A stretch of 64,000 nucleotides of DNA from Lepeophtheirus salmonis (taxonomy: Eukaryota > Arthropoda > Copepoda > Siphonostomatoida > Caligidae), in NCBI RefSeq assembly GCF_016086655.4, contig NC_052136.2, positions 620,001 through 684,000 on the forward strand, in the 5' to 3' direction. The notes below the pieces were generated by a model. That model made no database searches. It saw nothing but the letters and a program-made list of their open reading frames with translations, and was not told the DNA's origin. Shown piece by piece: positions 22,638 to 32,139 of this stretch (within the stretch, counting starts at the first letter, position 1; each line of letters begins with the position of its first letter). The translations under genes and the position numbers were made by a program.

Positions 22638-23394
22638 TAGTGTTGGATCGGTCAAAAAAAACAACTAAAAAGACTGAAATCCTATCAGTCCGGTCCTAAT
22701 AAAATTAATCAGCCCTAGGTCGGGTCGTTTTTAGTCTTTACTCGAAACTACAACAGCTTAAATTACGTAGTACGCCATTTGAGTCGCTGAAGTTATATCA
22801 TAATTCATAACCTCTTTCAAAGAGACAAGACACCTGTTAAAGTCTAATGAGGTCTATATTGCATCTAGTGTGTACCATGAATAACTGAATTACATTAATG
22901 TTTTAATATAGAATAATTAAACAACCAAAACCTTCAGACGAAATGACACAGACTATTTTTCATTTATTAGCTCCTGAGTTAAAATGCAGCCACACAAAGA
23001 TTTAACAAGATTTGAAAGATAAAAGTGTACTCCAAGAATGATGTCAAACAATCACTGGACATTTTTTTTAATTAAATATTTTAGAGCCTGAGAATAGTAG
23101 TAAATCCTGCCTTGAAATAGCAGTAATAGAAAAAGCATGAGAACAGCATAAATAATGAAACGCATTCAACATTCCTGTGCCACAGATACTTTACAAGGAA
23201 CTTATGCTTAGAGCCTATTAATGTTTTGGTTAGGACCAAACAACAAAGTCTTAATAGACAAAATATACAGCCAAAGAAAGGCTAAATATACAATGCAACT
23301 GAAGAAAATATACAGACAAACAAAAGCTGACAATAATAATGAAAACAACTACTCAAGGCATTTAGCTTTGACCTTAGCCTAAAGTTATATTGAA

Positions 23395-23545
23395 CTACTC
23401 CATACCACTAAAGTATTTGTAATAGCGCAACAGGAGAAGCCGCTGAAAGTGTTCATCACCTAAACAGTTTTGCTTTGTTGAGAGATCAAGTCCTCCGACA
23501 CTAAAAAGCTTTTCGACTGGCGCACTGGATGGTTTTGTAGCGTTA
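23395..23545 (-). pseudogene. hAT transposase C-terminal dimerisation domain
   Basis: Minus-strand reading gives SSAPVEKLFSVGGLDLST, then LGDEHFQRLLLLRYYKYF and a stop at 23395. SSAPVE-x-LFS-x-GG followed by a Leu-rich block is the hallmark hAT C-terminal dimerisation region. It is out of frame with the upstream core segment. Confidence 0.8.
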
Positions 23546-23842
23546 TCATAGAAGGAGTTCCAACGAGTTACTGTGGGACCGATGAACTTTTTTCACTAAC
23601 CTCTTCCAGGAACTCTGATGCAACAGTGGAGCGGCTGGTATTCGTTCACGGTGCTGCACATTTTCCTGTGGTACTACGATACATAGTTCTGTTGTAACTG
23701 CATGGTATGTGTGTCTGTCCCAGAATCTTTTACAAGCTATTGCTGCTTCCTGTTTTTTTAAGGTATCTGCATCGATCCAGTGAATAGTCACTCCCACGAA
23801 ACTTTTGTTATTGGCGCTCCATATATCAGCTGTTGCAGACAT
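23546..23842 (-). pseudogene. hAT transposase core segment
   Basis: Contains SATADIWSANNKSFVGVTIH followed by WIDADTLKK and AIACKRFWDRHTYHA. This is the conserved TTDIWS..GVTIHWID region with the first catalytic Asp of hAT transposases. The reading frame is lost about 50 residues later, and the helical insertion domain is not recognisable. With 25662-25967 and 23395-23545 it represents one disrupted gene. Confidence 0.8.
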
Positions 23843-23849
23843 ATACCTA

Positions 23850-25105
23850 GTATCCGGAAAGTCCTGACTGATTTCTAACTTCCAACTTCATTAAGATCTA
23901 CAAGGACTAAAAGTAGAGATACAGAGAAATGTTTTTAATAAAAAAACTTTGCTTGGTTATAATCTATAATATATTTTTAATAATTTGGCCTTTACCTTCC
24001 ATAGCAGCCACAACACGGGGACGGAAGGAGGAGCAGGTGTTCTTGATGTAGGTGGGGTCCATCTTGGCCCAGGCCTTGGTGATACTGGCCTTGAGAGCTT
24101 TGGTACTGCTGTGGCGTTTTTTGCAAGCCTGCCTCTCAATGTGCGCCCAGATGCTGAAATTCAAAGGGTTCAGGTCGGGGGAGGAGGGGGGCCGGAAGTC
24201 CTTAGGCCAGAATTCCACATTCTCCTTCAACCACTTCTGGGTGTTCTTGGCTATGTGTGCGGGTGCCCCATCCTGCTGGAAACACACCCTCTTGCCAGGA
24301 TACTCCTTCCTGATCCATGGGACCACCTTGGTCTTGAGCACCTTGATGTAGTCCTCCTAGGTGAGCCTGTAGCCCTCTCTGAAGAAGACTGGAGGCATGA
24401 CTTTACCATCTGAGCCAACAACTCCAAGCATCATGATGCAGGCTGGGTGCTTGGACACATATTTCTCAGATCCCACATAACCATTAAGGCTAATGTAGCG
24501 ATCATTTATGCGGTTGAAGACTGGATCCACTGTAAAAGTGTTCTCATCGGAAAAAATGAGAATTCTGTCCCCATTGCTTTTCATGTTGTTCAAAATCTTC
24601 TTGCATCGGATGTATCTGGCCTCCCTATTGGCCATGGACAACATGGGACGGGGTGGTGTGGACCAAGGACTTGCCCCCAATGTCCTTGACAATGTTAGCA
24701 GTAGTAGTCGTCCCCAACTTGTTCTTCTTGGCAATTGTTCTGATGCTCAGAAGAGGGTTTATCTTGATCTGGGTCCTGATCTTCTTCTTAGTGGCCTTGG
24801 TGGCCTTTAAGACAGGTCTCCTACTTCGAGGCTTGTCTTCAAAGCATTCCCTCTTGTCCAATCTCCTCTTGATCCTGCTAATGGTGCTGGCGGACATGCT
24901 GGTGGCCTCAGAGATCTCCTTGTGGCTGATTCCTGCACGAAGCAGAGCAGCTACTTCATGTCTTTTACCCTCCATGTCAATGTGTTGTGTACTCATCTCA
25001 TGCACTAATCAATTTTGAACTGTGAGCAATTTTACCATCAATAAAAGTCGTTCAGACTAATTGAAAGAAAATATCCAAAATAATGTTCTGACTATTTTTG
25101 CATAT
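23850..25105 (-). mobile_element. Tc1/mariner-like element nested in hAT
   Basis: A nearly complete transposase (23964-25005) with short non-coding flanks interrupts the hAT transposase just upstream of its core segment. Exact terminal repeats were not resolved by eye, so the ends are approximate. It must be younger than the hAT insertion. Confidence 0.65.
23964..25005 (-). pseudogene. Tc1/mariner-like transposase, one frameshift and one stop
   Basis: Minus strand. The N-terminal piece (24625-25005) has a helix-turn-helix (RHEVAALLRAGISHKEISEA, then STISRIKRRLD) and a GRPR-like linker. The middle piece (to 24357) has IFSDENTFTVDPVFNR with the first catalytic Asp. The last piece (23964-24341) has QQDGAPAH with the second Asp and PDLNPLNFSIW at the third position. 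The frame shifts once near 24640-24660, and a TAG at 24357-24359 splits the middle and last pieces, which share one frame. The third catalytic residue appears to be Asn here, 37 residues after the second Asp, where an acid is expected. Otherwise the reading frame is well preserved, so decay is recent. The long plus-strand ORFs at 23985-25018 are antisense shadows. Confidence 0.85.
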
Positions 25106-25661
25106 TTAATTAGACAGAGCATATTTCTGGGTAATCATAAAATTCTGAATCAACTCGTAGGAGAGAATATCTCACTGTGATTGACGATTTATGATTGTAT
25201 TTCTTTTAAATCAATATTTTTAATATTGTCACTTGTATTCTTTTAATCTACTACAAGTATATGAATTTACATTGCATAGTTTTAAAGATAGTCTTCGGAG
25301 AATAATTTTTCCTCGGACACTGAGACACAAATCTCTAGTGACTTTCAACTTTTTATATTTATATCCATATTTTTTCTTAGTGAAGGCCTTGTTCATTCCC
25401 ACCCGTTGTAAAACATGGAGATTTATTATTTAATGTTATACTTAACTTAAAATTATTCTGAGATGATAAATCCCTTTAACAAATTAAAATAATTTATAAT
25501 AATTTAATCACCTCTCACACCATGTGTAGTGTATCATCTTAAATCAACTATCTGTGGAAATGTGTTTATATCTTAACAATAGGACTACATTTATTTTTAT
25601 GGATTTGTTTTTACCTTGTCACTTGGTAGAATCGGGATTTTTTGAAACGCCGGCGACTCAA

Positions 25662-25967
25662 CTATAGAGAGACGTACTCAGCCACCAGCCTCCTCACTTC
25701 CTCTTCCTCAAGCATCTTCACCACTGGTCTGGAGAAATCCAACTTTTGTTGTTTTGATTCGCTTGTGCCGTCATCTTCCACCGGCCCACTGGCAAAAGAT
25801 TGGTTAGCCACTAGCCAAAGGTTACTGTGAACTCTCTCCAAGTATCTATTCAAGTTACTTGTGCTATTTTTAGCTGTTAACAGTTCCCTCGGCCTCCCAC
25901 CAGCACATAAAGTGCAACTTACTGTGAGGTTCTTGTCCATTTCTCTTATAAATTGGAAATAATGCAA
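25662..25967 (-). pseudogene. hAT transposase N-terminal BED zinc finger
   Basis: Reads FQFIREMDKNLTVSCTLCAG, then STSNLNRYLERVHSN, an aromatic start with Cys-x2-Cys and the Leu-rich His region of a BED finger. About 70 further residues follow before a stop at 25662. It forms the 5' part of the hAT transposase whose core lies beyond the nested element. Confidence 0.75.
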
Positions 25968-26222
25968 GCATAATTCAATAATGCCCGCCGACTGGAACCA
26001 TTAAACATTTCAATTTATGAAGGTTTAATGGTCTTATTCGTGTTCTAATAAATGTGGGGTTCAGCCTGCGGGCAAAAATACTGTTGCATTGTGTTATCCG
26101 TGATTGTTGCCACCTTGAAATCTACAAACCCAACCTTTGTTGATTTAAAACCTTCTTTTTTTCCTCTTTATTTAATGCTACTGGGCCTGTGATGTTGTTT
26201 TTTTGAAAACTCCACCTCTGAG

Positions 26223-26364
26223 ACAGCTTGGATTGTAACGCGTTACCGGACTCAGTAGCTGTAATAATATTACCGTAATATACTTAGTACCGTGCTACAT
26301 TACTACCTAAATGTAATATATTACGGTAACGCGTTGTTTTTGTAACGGTTTACGTCCAACACTG
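26223..26364. mobile_element. Small hAT MITE with ACGCGTTAC palindromes
   Basis: Begins CAGCTTGGATTGTAACGCG and ends TTACGTCCAACACTG, with GTAACGCGTTAC and TTACGGTAACGCGTT inside. That is the usual form of a CAGTGTTGG..AACGCGTTAC MITE. The flanks CCTCTGAG and TCTATGAG agree at six of eight positions. It is nested inside the larger hAT element, near its right end. Confidence 0.6.
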
Positions 26365-26551
26365 TCTATGAGTGAAGAGAATAAGAAGATAGCTAGGACC
26401 TTAGGAAAACTGAAAAGACTGAAAGGCCGATGTATCAATCCTTAAGACCATTGAATGGTAAAAACGATCGGACTGATAAAAAGAAAAAGACAGAAATGGG
26501 CGGGGGAAAAAGACCGATAAGGCGATCAGCCCTAGGGCTGATCCAACACTA

Positions 26552-26559
26552 GGAGAAGG
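26552..26559. repeat. Right 8-bp target-site duplication of hAT element
   Basis: GGAGAAGG, identical to 22630-22637. Confidence 0.85.
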
Positions 26560-26604
26560 TTATAAGTTCATTTATTATGAGGTATAAAGGGAGGGGGAGG
26601 CATT

Positions 26605-26716
26605 GGAGTCAATCCATAGACTGAGGAGACAGACCGAAGGAGATCACATCGTAGAAATAGTCTACATAATAAGATGTGATTCCTTCGGCCTCATCCTCAG
26701 TCCTTGGATCGACTCC
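26605..26716. repeat. Long hairpin (foldback), arms about 45 bp
   Basis: The left arm 26605-26650 (GGAGTCAATCC .. GACTGAGGA .. CCGAAGGA .. ATCACATC) pairs with the right arm 26673-26716 (GATGTGAT .. TCCTTCGG .. TCCTCAGTC .. GGATCGACTCC), with a few mismatches and bulges. The 22-base loop contains its own small stem GTAGA/TCTAC. Purine-rich and pyrimidine-rich flanks extend the pairing weakly. It could be a foldback MITE or a hairpin-RNA precursor; sequence alone does not decide. Confidence 0.7.
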
Positions 26717-26719
26717 TAG

Positions 26720-27220
26720 TCCCTCTCTTCCTACTATGATAATATAGTTTTCGCGCCCTTTCATTTAGCATGGTTACTTCTTTACTATTAAAAGGTTTCG
26801 ATAATTGAATTTCAACTTTCCACTCTTGCTGTCTCCAATTTTGAGATAGAAAAGAGAAAGTAGTACATGCGGGCAAATTTATACAGTGTATCCCTTATTT
26901 CTATCGAGGTTCTCGTAGTACGAGATGTGACTTTGTCTACACACATGTGGTATGTAAAACTGATTTTAGTTTGTATAATGTATATGTATACAGATGAAAA
27001 TTACTAACTGTACAATGCACATATTATATATTTGTAAGTCTTGGAAAAGAATAAAACGAAGTGATTTCATAGATGTATATTTAATTGTTGAGCTAATAAG
27101 TAATAATATAGAGTCAAGCTGGAATAAATTTTCTCAAAAGTAAGTCTGGATTATGGTACAACAACATATAAACAATCTTAAATTAGAAATATAAAGAAAA
27201 TCTCCCTATACTTTTTCATA
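26720..27220. other. AT-rich intergenic DNA
   Basis: Nothing recognised. Confidence 0.4.
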
Positions 27221-27221
27221 T

Positions 27222-28112
27222 ACGAGGTGTGTTCAAAAAGTAAGGTGACTTAGTATTTTTTTGAGGAAAAAATATTTCTTTATTCATCAATATTTATGTT
27301 GTTCACTTCAAAGAAATCCCCCTTAGATACAGTATACATTCACCAACGCTTTTTCCGTTTGCTTGTTTGTTTTTAAGAGGCATAACGGATATAAGTATTT
27401 AGCAGTTTTGACGAATTTTACCTATTCTAAAACATTAATCAAAAAATTGACTTCAAATTTTGTGTAAAAAAAATGAAATTAATTGTATCAAAAAACTTAA
27501 AATGTTGAGAGTGGCATACAGCGAAACTGTTATGAGTGAATAAAAAAAAAGTTTACAAGTGGGGCAAACTCTTCCCATATGGGCAGGAAGATGCCAATGA
27601 CAAACTTCACTCTGGACGCCCAAGCAAGTTTACAACTTAAGAACAGTTATTAACATATGGTTTTACGGTTAATAAGGAGTATTATCTTGAAGTTAAGTGC
27701 CACTTGTGAGAAGCAAAACGAAGAAAACATCTGGAATTGTGGAAAAACATTTTATGGTTTTTCCCATTATCACGACAATACCCTTCTCACTCATCTTTGA
27801 TTGTGAGAGATTTGATGGTCAAAGACATCAACACAATCATGTTTCAGCACGCATATTGACCGGAGCTGGCCCCATGTTTTAAAAAATTTGAAAGGACGGA
27901 GATTTGCAACGATTGAGGAGAAGGCTCACTGGGAAGAGCTCAAGGCTATGCCAAAAAGTGCTTATGAGAATTGCTTTGAGGATTGGAAAAAGCTTTGGCA
28001 CATGTGTATTGTATTTAAGGGGAATTACTCTGAAGAGGATAAAATAAATATTGATGAATCAATATTTTTCCTAAAAATATAAATTCACCTTACTTTTTGA
28101 GCATACCTTGTA
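27222..28112 (+). mobile_element. Mariner element with terminal inverted repeats, decayed
   Basis: The left tip CGAGGTGTGTTCAAAAAGTA (27223 on) and right tip TACTTTTTGAGCATACCTTG (ending 28110) are inverted copies, flanked by TA. Between them lie transposase pieces: VYKWGKLFPYGQEDAND and LHSGRPSK (helix-turn-helix and linker), then a damaged core, then MKGRRFATIEE, KSAYENCFEDWKKLWH and CIVFKGNYSEED (C-terminus, 27888-28082). At about 890 bp it is shorter than a full mariner of about 1.3 kb, so the catalytic core has been deleted. Confidence 0.85.
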
Positions 28113-28384
28113 TAACTACTAGCAGCGCAATATTTATGCAAGGCAACTTATATCAAACAAATCCAAATCAAACCAAGAAATGGTGAGAGAAATGCTATCA
28201 GACAGTGACTCGCCAGCCAGGATATATATAAGCAAATATACTTCTTATATAGAACATGGCTTATAACAATAAAATATTTGAATTTTCATTTATTCAAATT
28301 TCCGTACCCCTTTCAAATAAAATCTATCAATAATAATGATGTATCTTATTTATTTCGTTGGCTCACAATTTTTATTTTATATTT

Positions 28385-28895
28385 TTCTTGACAATAAAAA
28401 ATAATTATTCTATTCTAATGTATCACTTCAGAGAAGGAACTATAATGAAACATTTGAAATTCAAAAATATAACTATAAAATTGAAAATTTTGAAATCCTA
28501 CAACATAACTTTAAAATTGAAACTTCTAAATCCCTTTACAAATAGAGAGTGTCGTTAAAAAAAATCATTTTCAAATGGCTATACAAGTCAAAAAAGGCCT
28601 TTGAAATTAAAACTTTACAAACGTAACTTATTTATCAAAACACAACGGAATATCAAATTAACAGGTAACCCTAAAAATTGAAAGCCCTAGTACACTCGCT
28701 AAAATAAAGTTTTTGAAGAATTTCACATTTCATATGACTTTAAACTTGACTTTATCAGCTTATAATGTTATCTAACTATTGCTTCAAGCATAAAAAGACA
28801 TTAATGAACAAGACATTTGCAAGTTTCTTCTTATTAATGTGGGTTACCATATCTATGAGGATTTTATGAATATACGTGTATAAGTTTGGATTTGA
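28385..28895 (+). repeat. 0.5-kb repeat, copy A of near-identical pair
   Basis: Aligned by eye with 30981-31488 at an offset of about 2596 bases, with only scattered substitutions and a few small indels. Left boundary at TTCTTGACAAT, right boundary at GTATAAGTTTGGATT. The interior has short internal duplications (AAAATTGAAAATTTTGAAATCC versus AAAATTGAAACTTCTAAATCC). No coding potential is seen. The 66-codon ORF at 28358-28558 has a frame-disturbed counterpart in copy B. Confidence 0.85.
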
Positions 28896-28899
28896 CCAA

Positions 28900-29915
28900 T
28901 CGACAATGTATTTTTAAGGACTTTCCATATTATAATCTTCAAACCTCAAGAATTCTTCATTTCAAAATAAAGAAGTTTTGTGATTAAAAATGAATCTTGT
29001 TTTGTAGAAGAGAAAATGCCTCAAAAAATAAATTTTGGACGCACATACGTTACTCATATGCTTCCAAAATTTATTATTAAGCAAAAAAAAAAAGAGAAAA
29101 AAAGTTAGGAAAATTTGATAATCGGCGTATAACGCGCATCATTTTGTATATTTCCAGAAGATGAACTTCAAAAATTTCTTATATTATTCTCTCTTTTTGT
29201 TCCATAGATCAGCTTTAGAAAAAAACTTTATTAATGTTTTTTATAGTTTGGAATCATGTCTATTTTAATAATAAGTTCAAAATAATGATTAGTATCGTAC
29301 TTTAATCTTTATTGATGAAATATAGAGCTTTTGTCGCATTCAAACTTTGGACTAGATGTGCTACCTAAAGATGACATCTTAGATCTATGCCATTTTGCAG
29401 AGGTTTTTTTTCTTCAAACATGACAACTTTTTCGAAGTATCCCTTTTCAAAATTCGAAGAAAGTTGAAAAACAAACCAGTCTAATGTGCATGGCTCTTAA
29501 TACATATAACATATTTCTTCTTTGTCTAAATGAACCAACAACATTTTTAAGAAAAATACAAAAATTGACAGTCTTAAGGACTTATGGGTCAGTCTTAAAA
29601 CTGACCAGAACCGAATAAATAAGGATCAACCCAAAAACACTACTCACCCCTAATATTAGAGTCGAGTAAAACTAACACATTAAATAATTATTCGAGTCGA
29701 CACAACACTATAATGAAGTTTACAATTTTCTATTTTATTTTTGACGATAATAAATGAGAAAAAAATACATAATATTACCGTGAATTGCAGGAACTTTCAT
29801 GGTTGGAAAAATCGATTTCTGCTTATCATGATTATTCTCTCTCTTTCCTAATAAATCAGATAAAAATATATTCATCAGTCCAATATACATATAGTGATAC
29901 AATTCTTTTTATTTT
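28900..29915. other. AT-rich intergenic DNA
   Basis: No gene. Contains the 29105-29280 repeat shared with 6945-7080. Confidence 0.4.
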
Positions 29916-29917
29916 GG

Positions 29918-30305
29918 GCATGTTAAAAAAAGAATCCCAAAAATAAATTGCTAATCCTAACAATTTGAAGAATGTTTTGAAGGGGATCTGCTTAGCCCTC
30001 ATGACGTTTCATTAGATCAGCTCTGACAAGGAAGTATGGGAGAAGGAAATGAAAAAAGACAACGGCAAGAATTACTCCAATGTCTATCCCTAATTCTACT
30101 CAGAGTCTAACAAGGGCTTGCAATTATATAACTCCACAACAAATCCTTCAGGTGACTCTTCTTCTTTTATGAGTACACACGAATGTTTAATCAGTTTTTG
30201 AATATAATTGACTCCATTTAGGAAAGGATGGTCACTACTCAGGAATTAAATAATAATGACAACTGCTAAGGAAAGAAAATTCCTTCTTCAGATTACCAAT
30301 TTAAA
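29918..30305 (+). repeat. R1 repeat copy, long
   Basis: Best-preserved plus-strand copy. It begins near GGGCATGTTAAAAAAA, then AATTTGAAGAATGTTTTGAA, AATTACTCCAATGTCTATCC, AATTCTACTCAGAGTCTAAC, AACTCCACAACAAATCCTTC, AGTACACACGAATGTTTAAT, and ends with GACAACTGCTAAGGAAAGAA. The same block order is seen at 57530-57850 and, reversed, at 21590-21870 and 34250-34560. Confidence 0.75.
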
Positions 30306-30309
30306 AAAA

Positions 30310-30978
30310 AACCAAATATTCAAATCAGATCATCAAATTTTCATAACTTTTATTTTGCTTAATAATAAATTTTGGAAGCAATGTCTTTTTATGGAACTCA
30401 TTAGTTCTTATAGCAGTATAAGATTATTCCGTAGAAGATTTGGAGGAACTTATGTATTTTTAAGCATAGAGCAGTCACTTACGATGACACAAGTAACTAT
30501 CACAGACCTTGATGGGAAGGGGGATCTACACAATGAACGATCCTTCCATTAAAGGAGACGAGTGAGGCACACAAAGACCAGATCCCTTGAAAAGAACATG
30601 AATTGAGTATCAAAAGGCGTGTGGCTAAGATATCAAAATGGAAAATATGAACTCCTAGGGAAAATGGATAGATACAGATCCAATGAATTGCAATACAGGC
30701 GGAGGAGGAATTTTTTTAAGGTAATGGAATAATAAAATTAATTATATTCAATATTGCACTAAGGTAAGCGGCAAATTATAGTCTTTAATAGAGGGAGATG
30801 TTGTAGCACAATTACTAATAAATATGAATAAAAAAATAAGATAGAAAACACATAACAACCGTTTTCCTTTTCTAATCTCAAAAAAGTAATTTATTTGACC
30901 AAACGACGTATATTTATACGCAGCAACAAATCCTTAATTTACTATTGATAATGAGTATTTCGTGTGGGTACAATTTAT
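30310..30978. other. AT-rich intergenic DNA
   Basis: No gene. The 98-codon ORF starting at 30256 begins inside R1 and shows no domain. Confidence 0.4.
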
Positions 30979-30980
30979 TT

Positions 30981-31488
30981 TTCTTGACAATGAAAAATAA
31001 TTATTCTATTCTAATGTATCGCTTCAGAGAAGGAACTAAAATGAAACTTTTGAAATTCAAAAATATAACTATAAAATTGAAAATTTTGATCCTACAACAT
31101 AACTTTAAAATTGAAACTTCTAAATCCCTTTACAAATAGAGAGTGTCGTTAAAAAAAATCATTTTCAAATGGCTGTACAAGTCAAAAAAGGCCTTTGAAA
31201 TTAAAACTTTACAAACGTAACTTATTTATCAAAACACAACGGAATATCAAATTAACAGGTAACCCTAAAAATTGAAAGCCCTAGTACACACGCTAAAATA
31301 AAGTTTTTGAAGAATTTCACATTTCATATGACTTTAAACTTGACTTTATCAACTTATAATGTTATCTAACTATTGCTTCAAGCATAAAAAGAAATTAATG
31401 AACAAGACATTCGCAAGTTTCTTCTTATTAATGTGGGTTACCATATCTATCAAGATTTTATAAATATACGTGTATAAGTTTGGATTGG
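30981..31488 (+). repeat. 0.5-kb repeat, copy B of near-identical pair
   Basis: Partner of 28385-28895 in the same orientation. Flanks differ on both sides (CGTGTGGGTACAATTTATTT before, GACCCAAGTGAGG after). The unit was therefore copied as a discrete block. Confidence 0.85.
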
Positions 31489-31489
31489 A

Positions 31490-32130
31490 CCCAAGTGAGG
31501 AAAAGAAAGAGTTATCATCCTCCATTCATTGAAATTATGAAGTCCTTTTGTTTTTAAGTCAAATCTGCTTCGTCTCTTACTCTAAGAAAAATATTTCATT
31601 TATAAGAGTCCTCCAGTTTCCTTGATATATATAACGTAGAAATAACTTATCTCAATAACAATTCCATTTTTATGGTGGAGTTTTTGATGTATAATCTATA
31701 TGGATAATTAACTATATAGCCTTGACCCTTAATTTCGTTATTAATTGTGTGCCTCTTTCGTCATTGGAACTAGTAAAAAATAATTCCAGACTCCTTAAGA
31801 TAATTTGCCTTTCTTTTCTCGATAGTTTAGTTTACATTTTCAATGCATATTCTATTCTGCTAATAAGTATACTTATTTCTGTATAAACATGTCTCATTTC
31901 ATTTTGTATATGTACTTAGTGTTTCCAAAATTAAACGCGGTAATTGAAAGCAAGCACCTCACCTGATGTCTCAAAGAAGATCAACTCGTGTAGATGAACA
32001 CTACACTTCTCCCCTCCCTGTTCAAAACTACAAACTATAAATCTTTTCTAAAAAACATATAATTTTTTTTGCACTAAATAATCGTACTTAAAACTAGGAC
32101 ACAATAAATTTTAAAAAAATAATTAAAAGC
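31490..32130. other. AT-rich intergenic DNA
   Basis: Nothing recognised. Confidence 0.4.
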
Positions 32131-32139
32131 TATGTATGT

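Larger units (their letters stand above)
22638..26551 (-). mobile_element. hAT transposon with nested insertions, 3.9 kb
   Basis: The left tip TAGTGTTGGATCGGTC and right tip GGCTGATCCAACACTA form a 12-bp terminal inverted repeat. They are flanked by a perfect 8-bp duplication GGAGAAGG, the size expected for hAT insertions. Inside, on the minus strand, are BED-finger (25662-25967), core (23546-23842) and dimerisation-domain (23395-23545) pieces of an hAT transposase in the right order. A Tc1/mariner-like element sits between BED and core, and a small hAT MITE lies between BED and the right tip. The perfect duplication implies a fairly recent insertion or little local decay. The transposase is nevertheless broken. 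Confidence 0.9.

Noticed and set aside
23985..25018. Four long plus-strand ORFs of 80-142 codons
   Set aside because: They are antisense shadows of the Tc1/mariner-like transposase on the minus strand, which has recognisable catalytic motifs.
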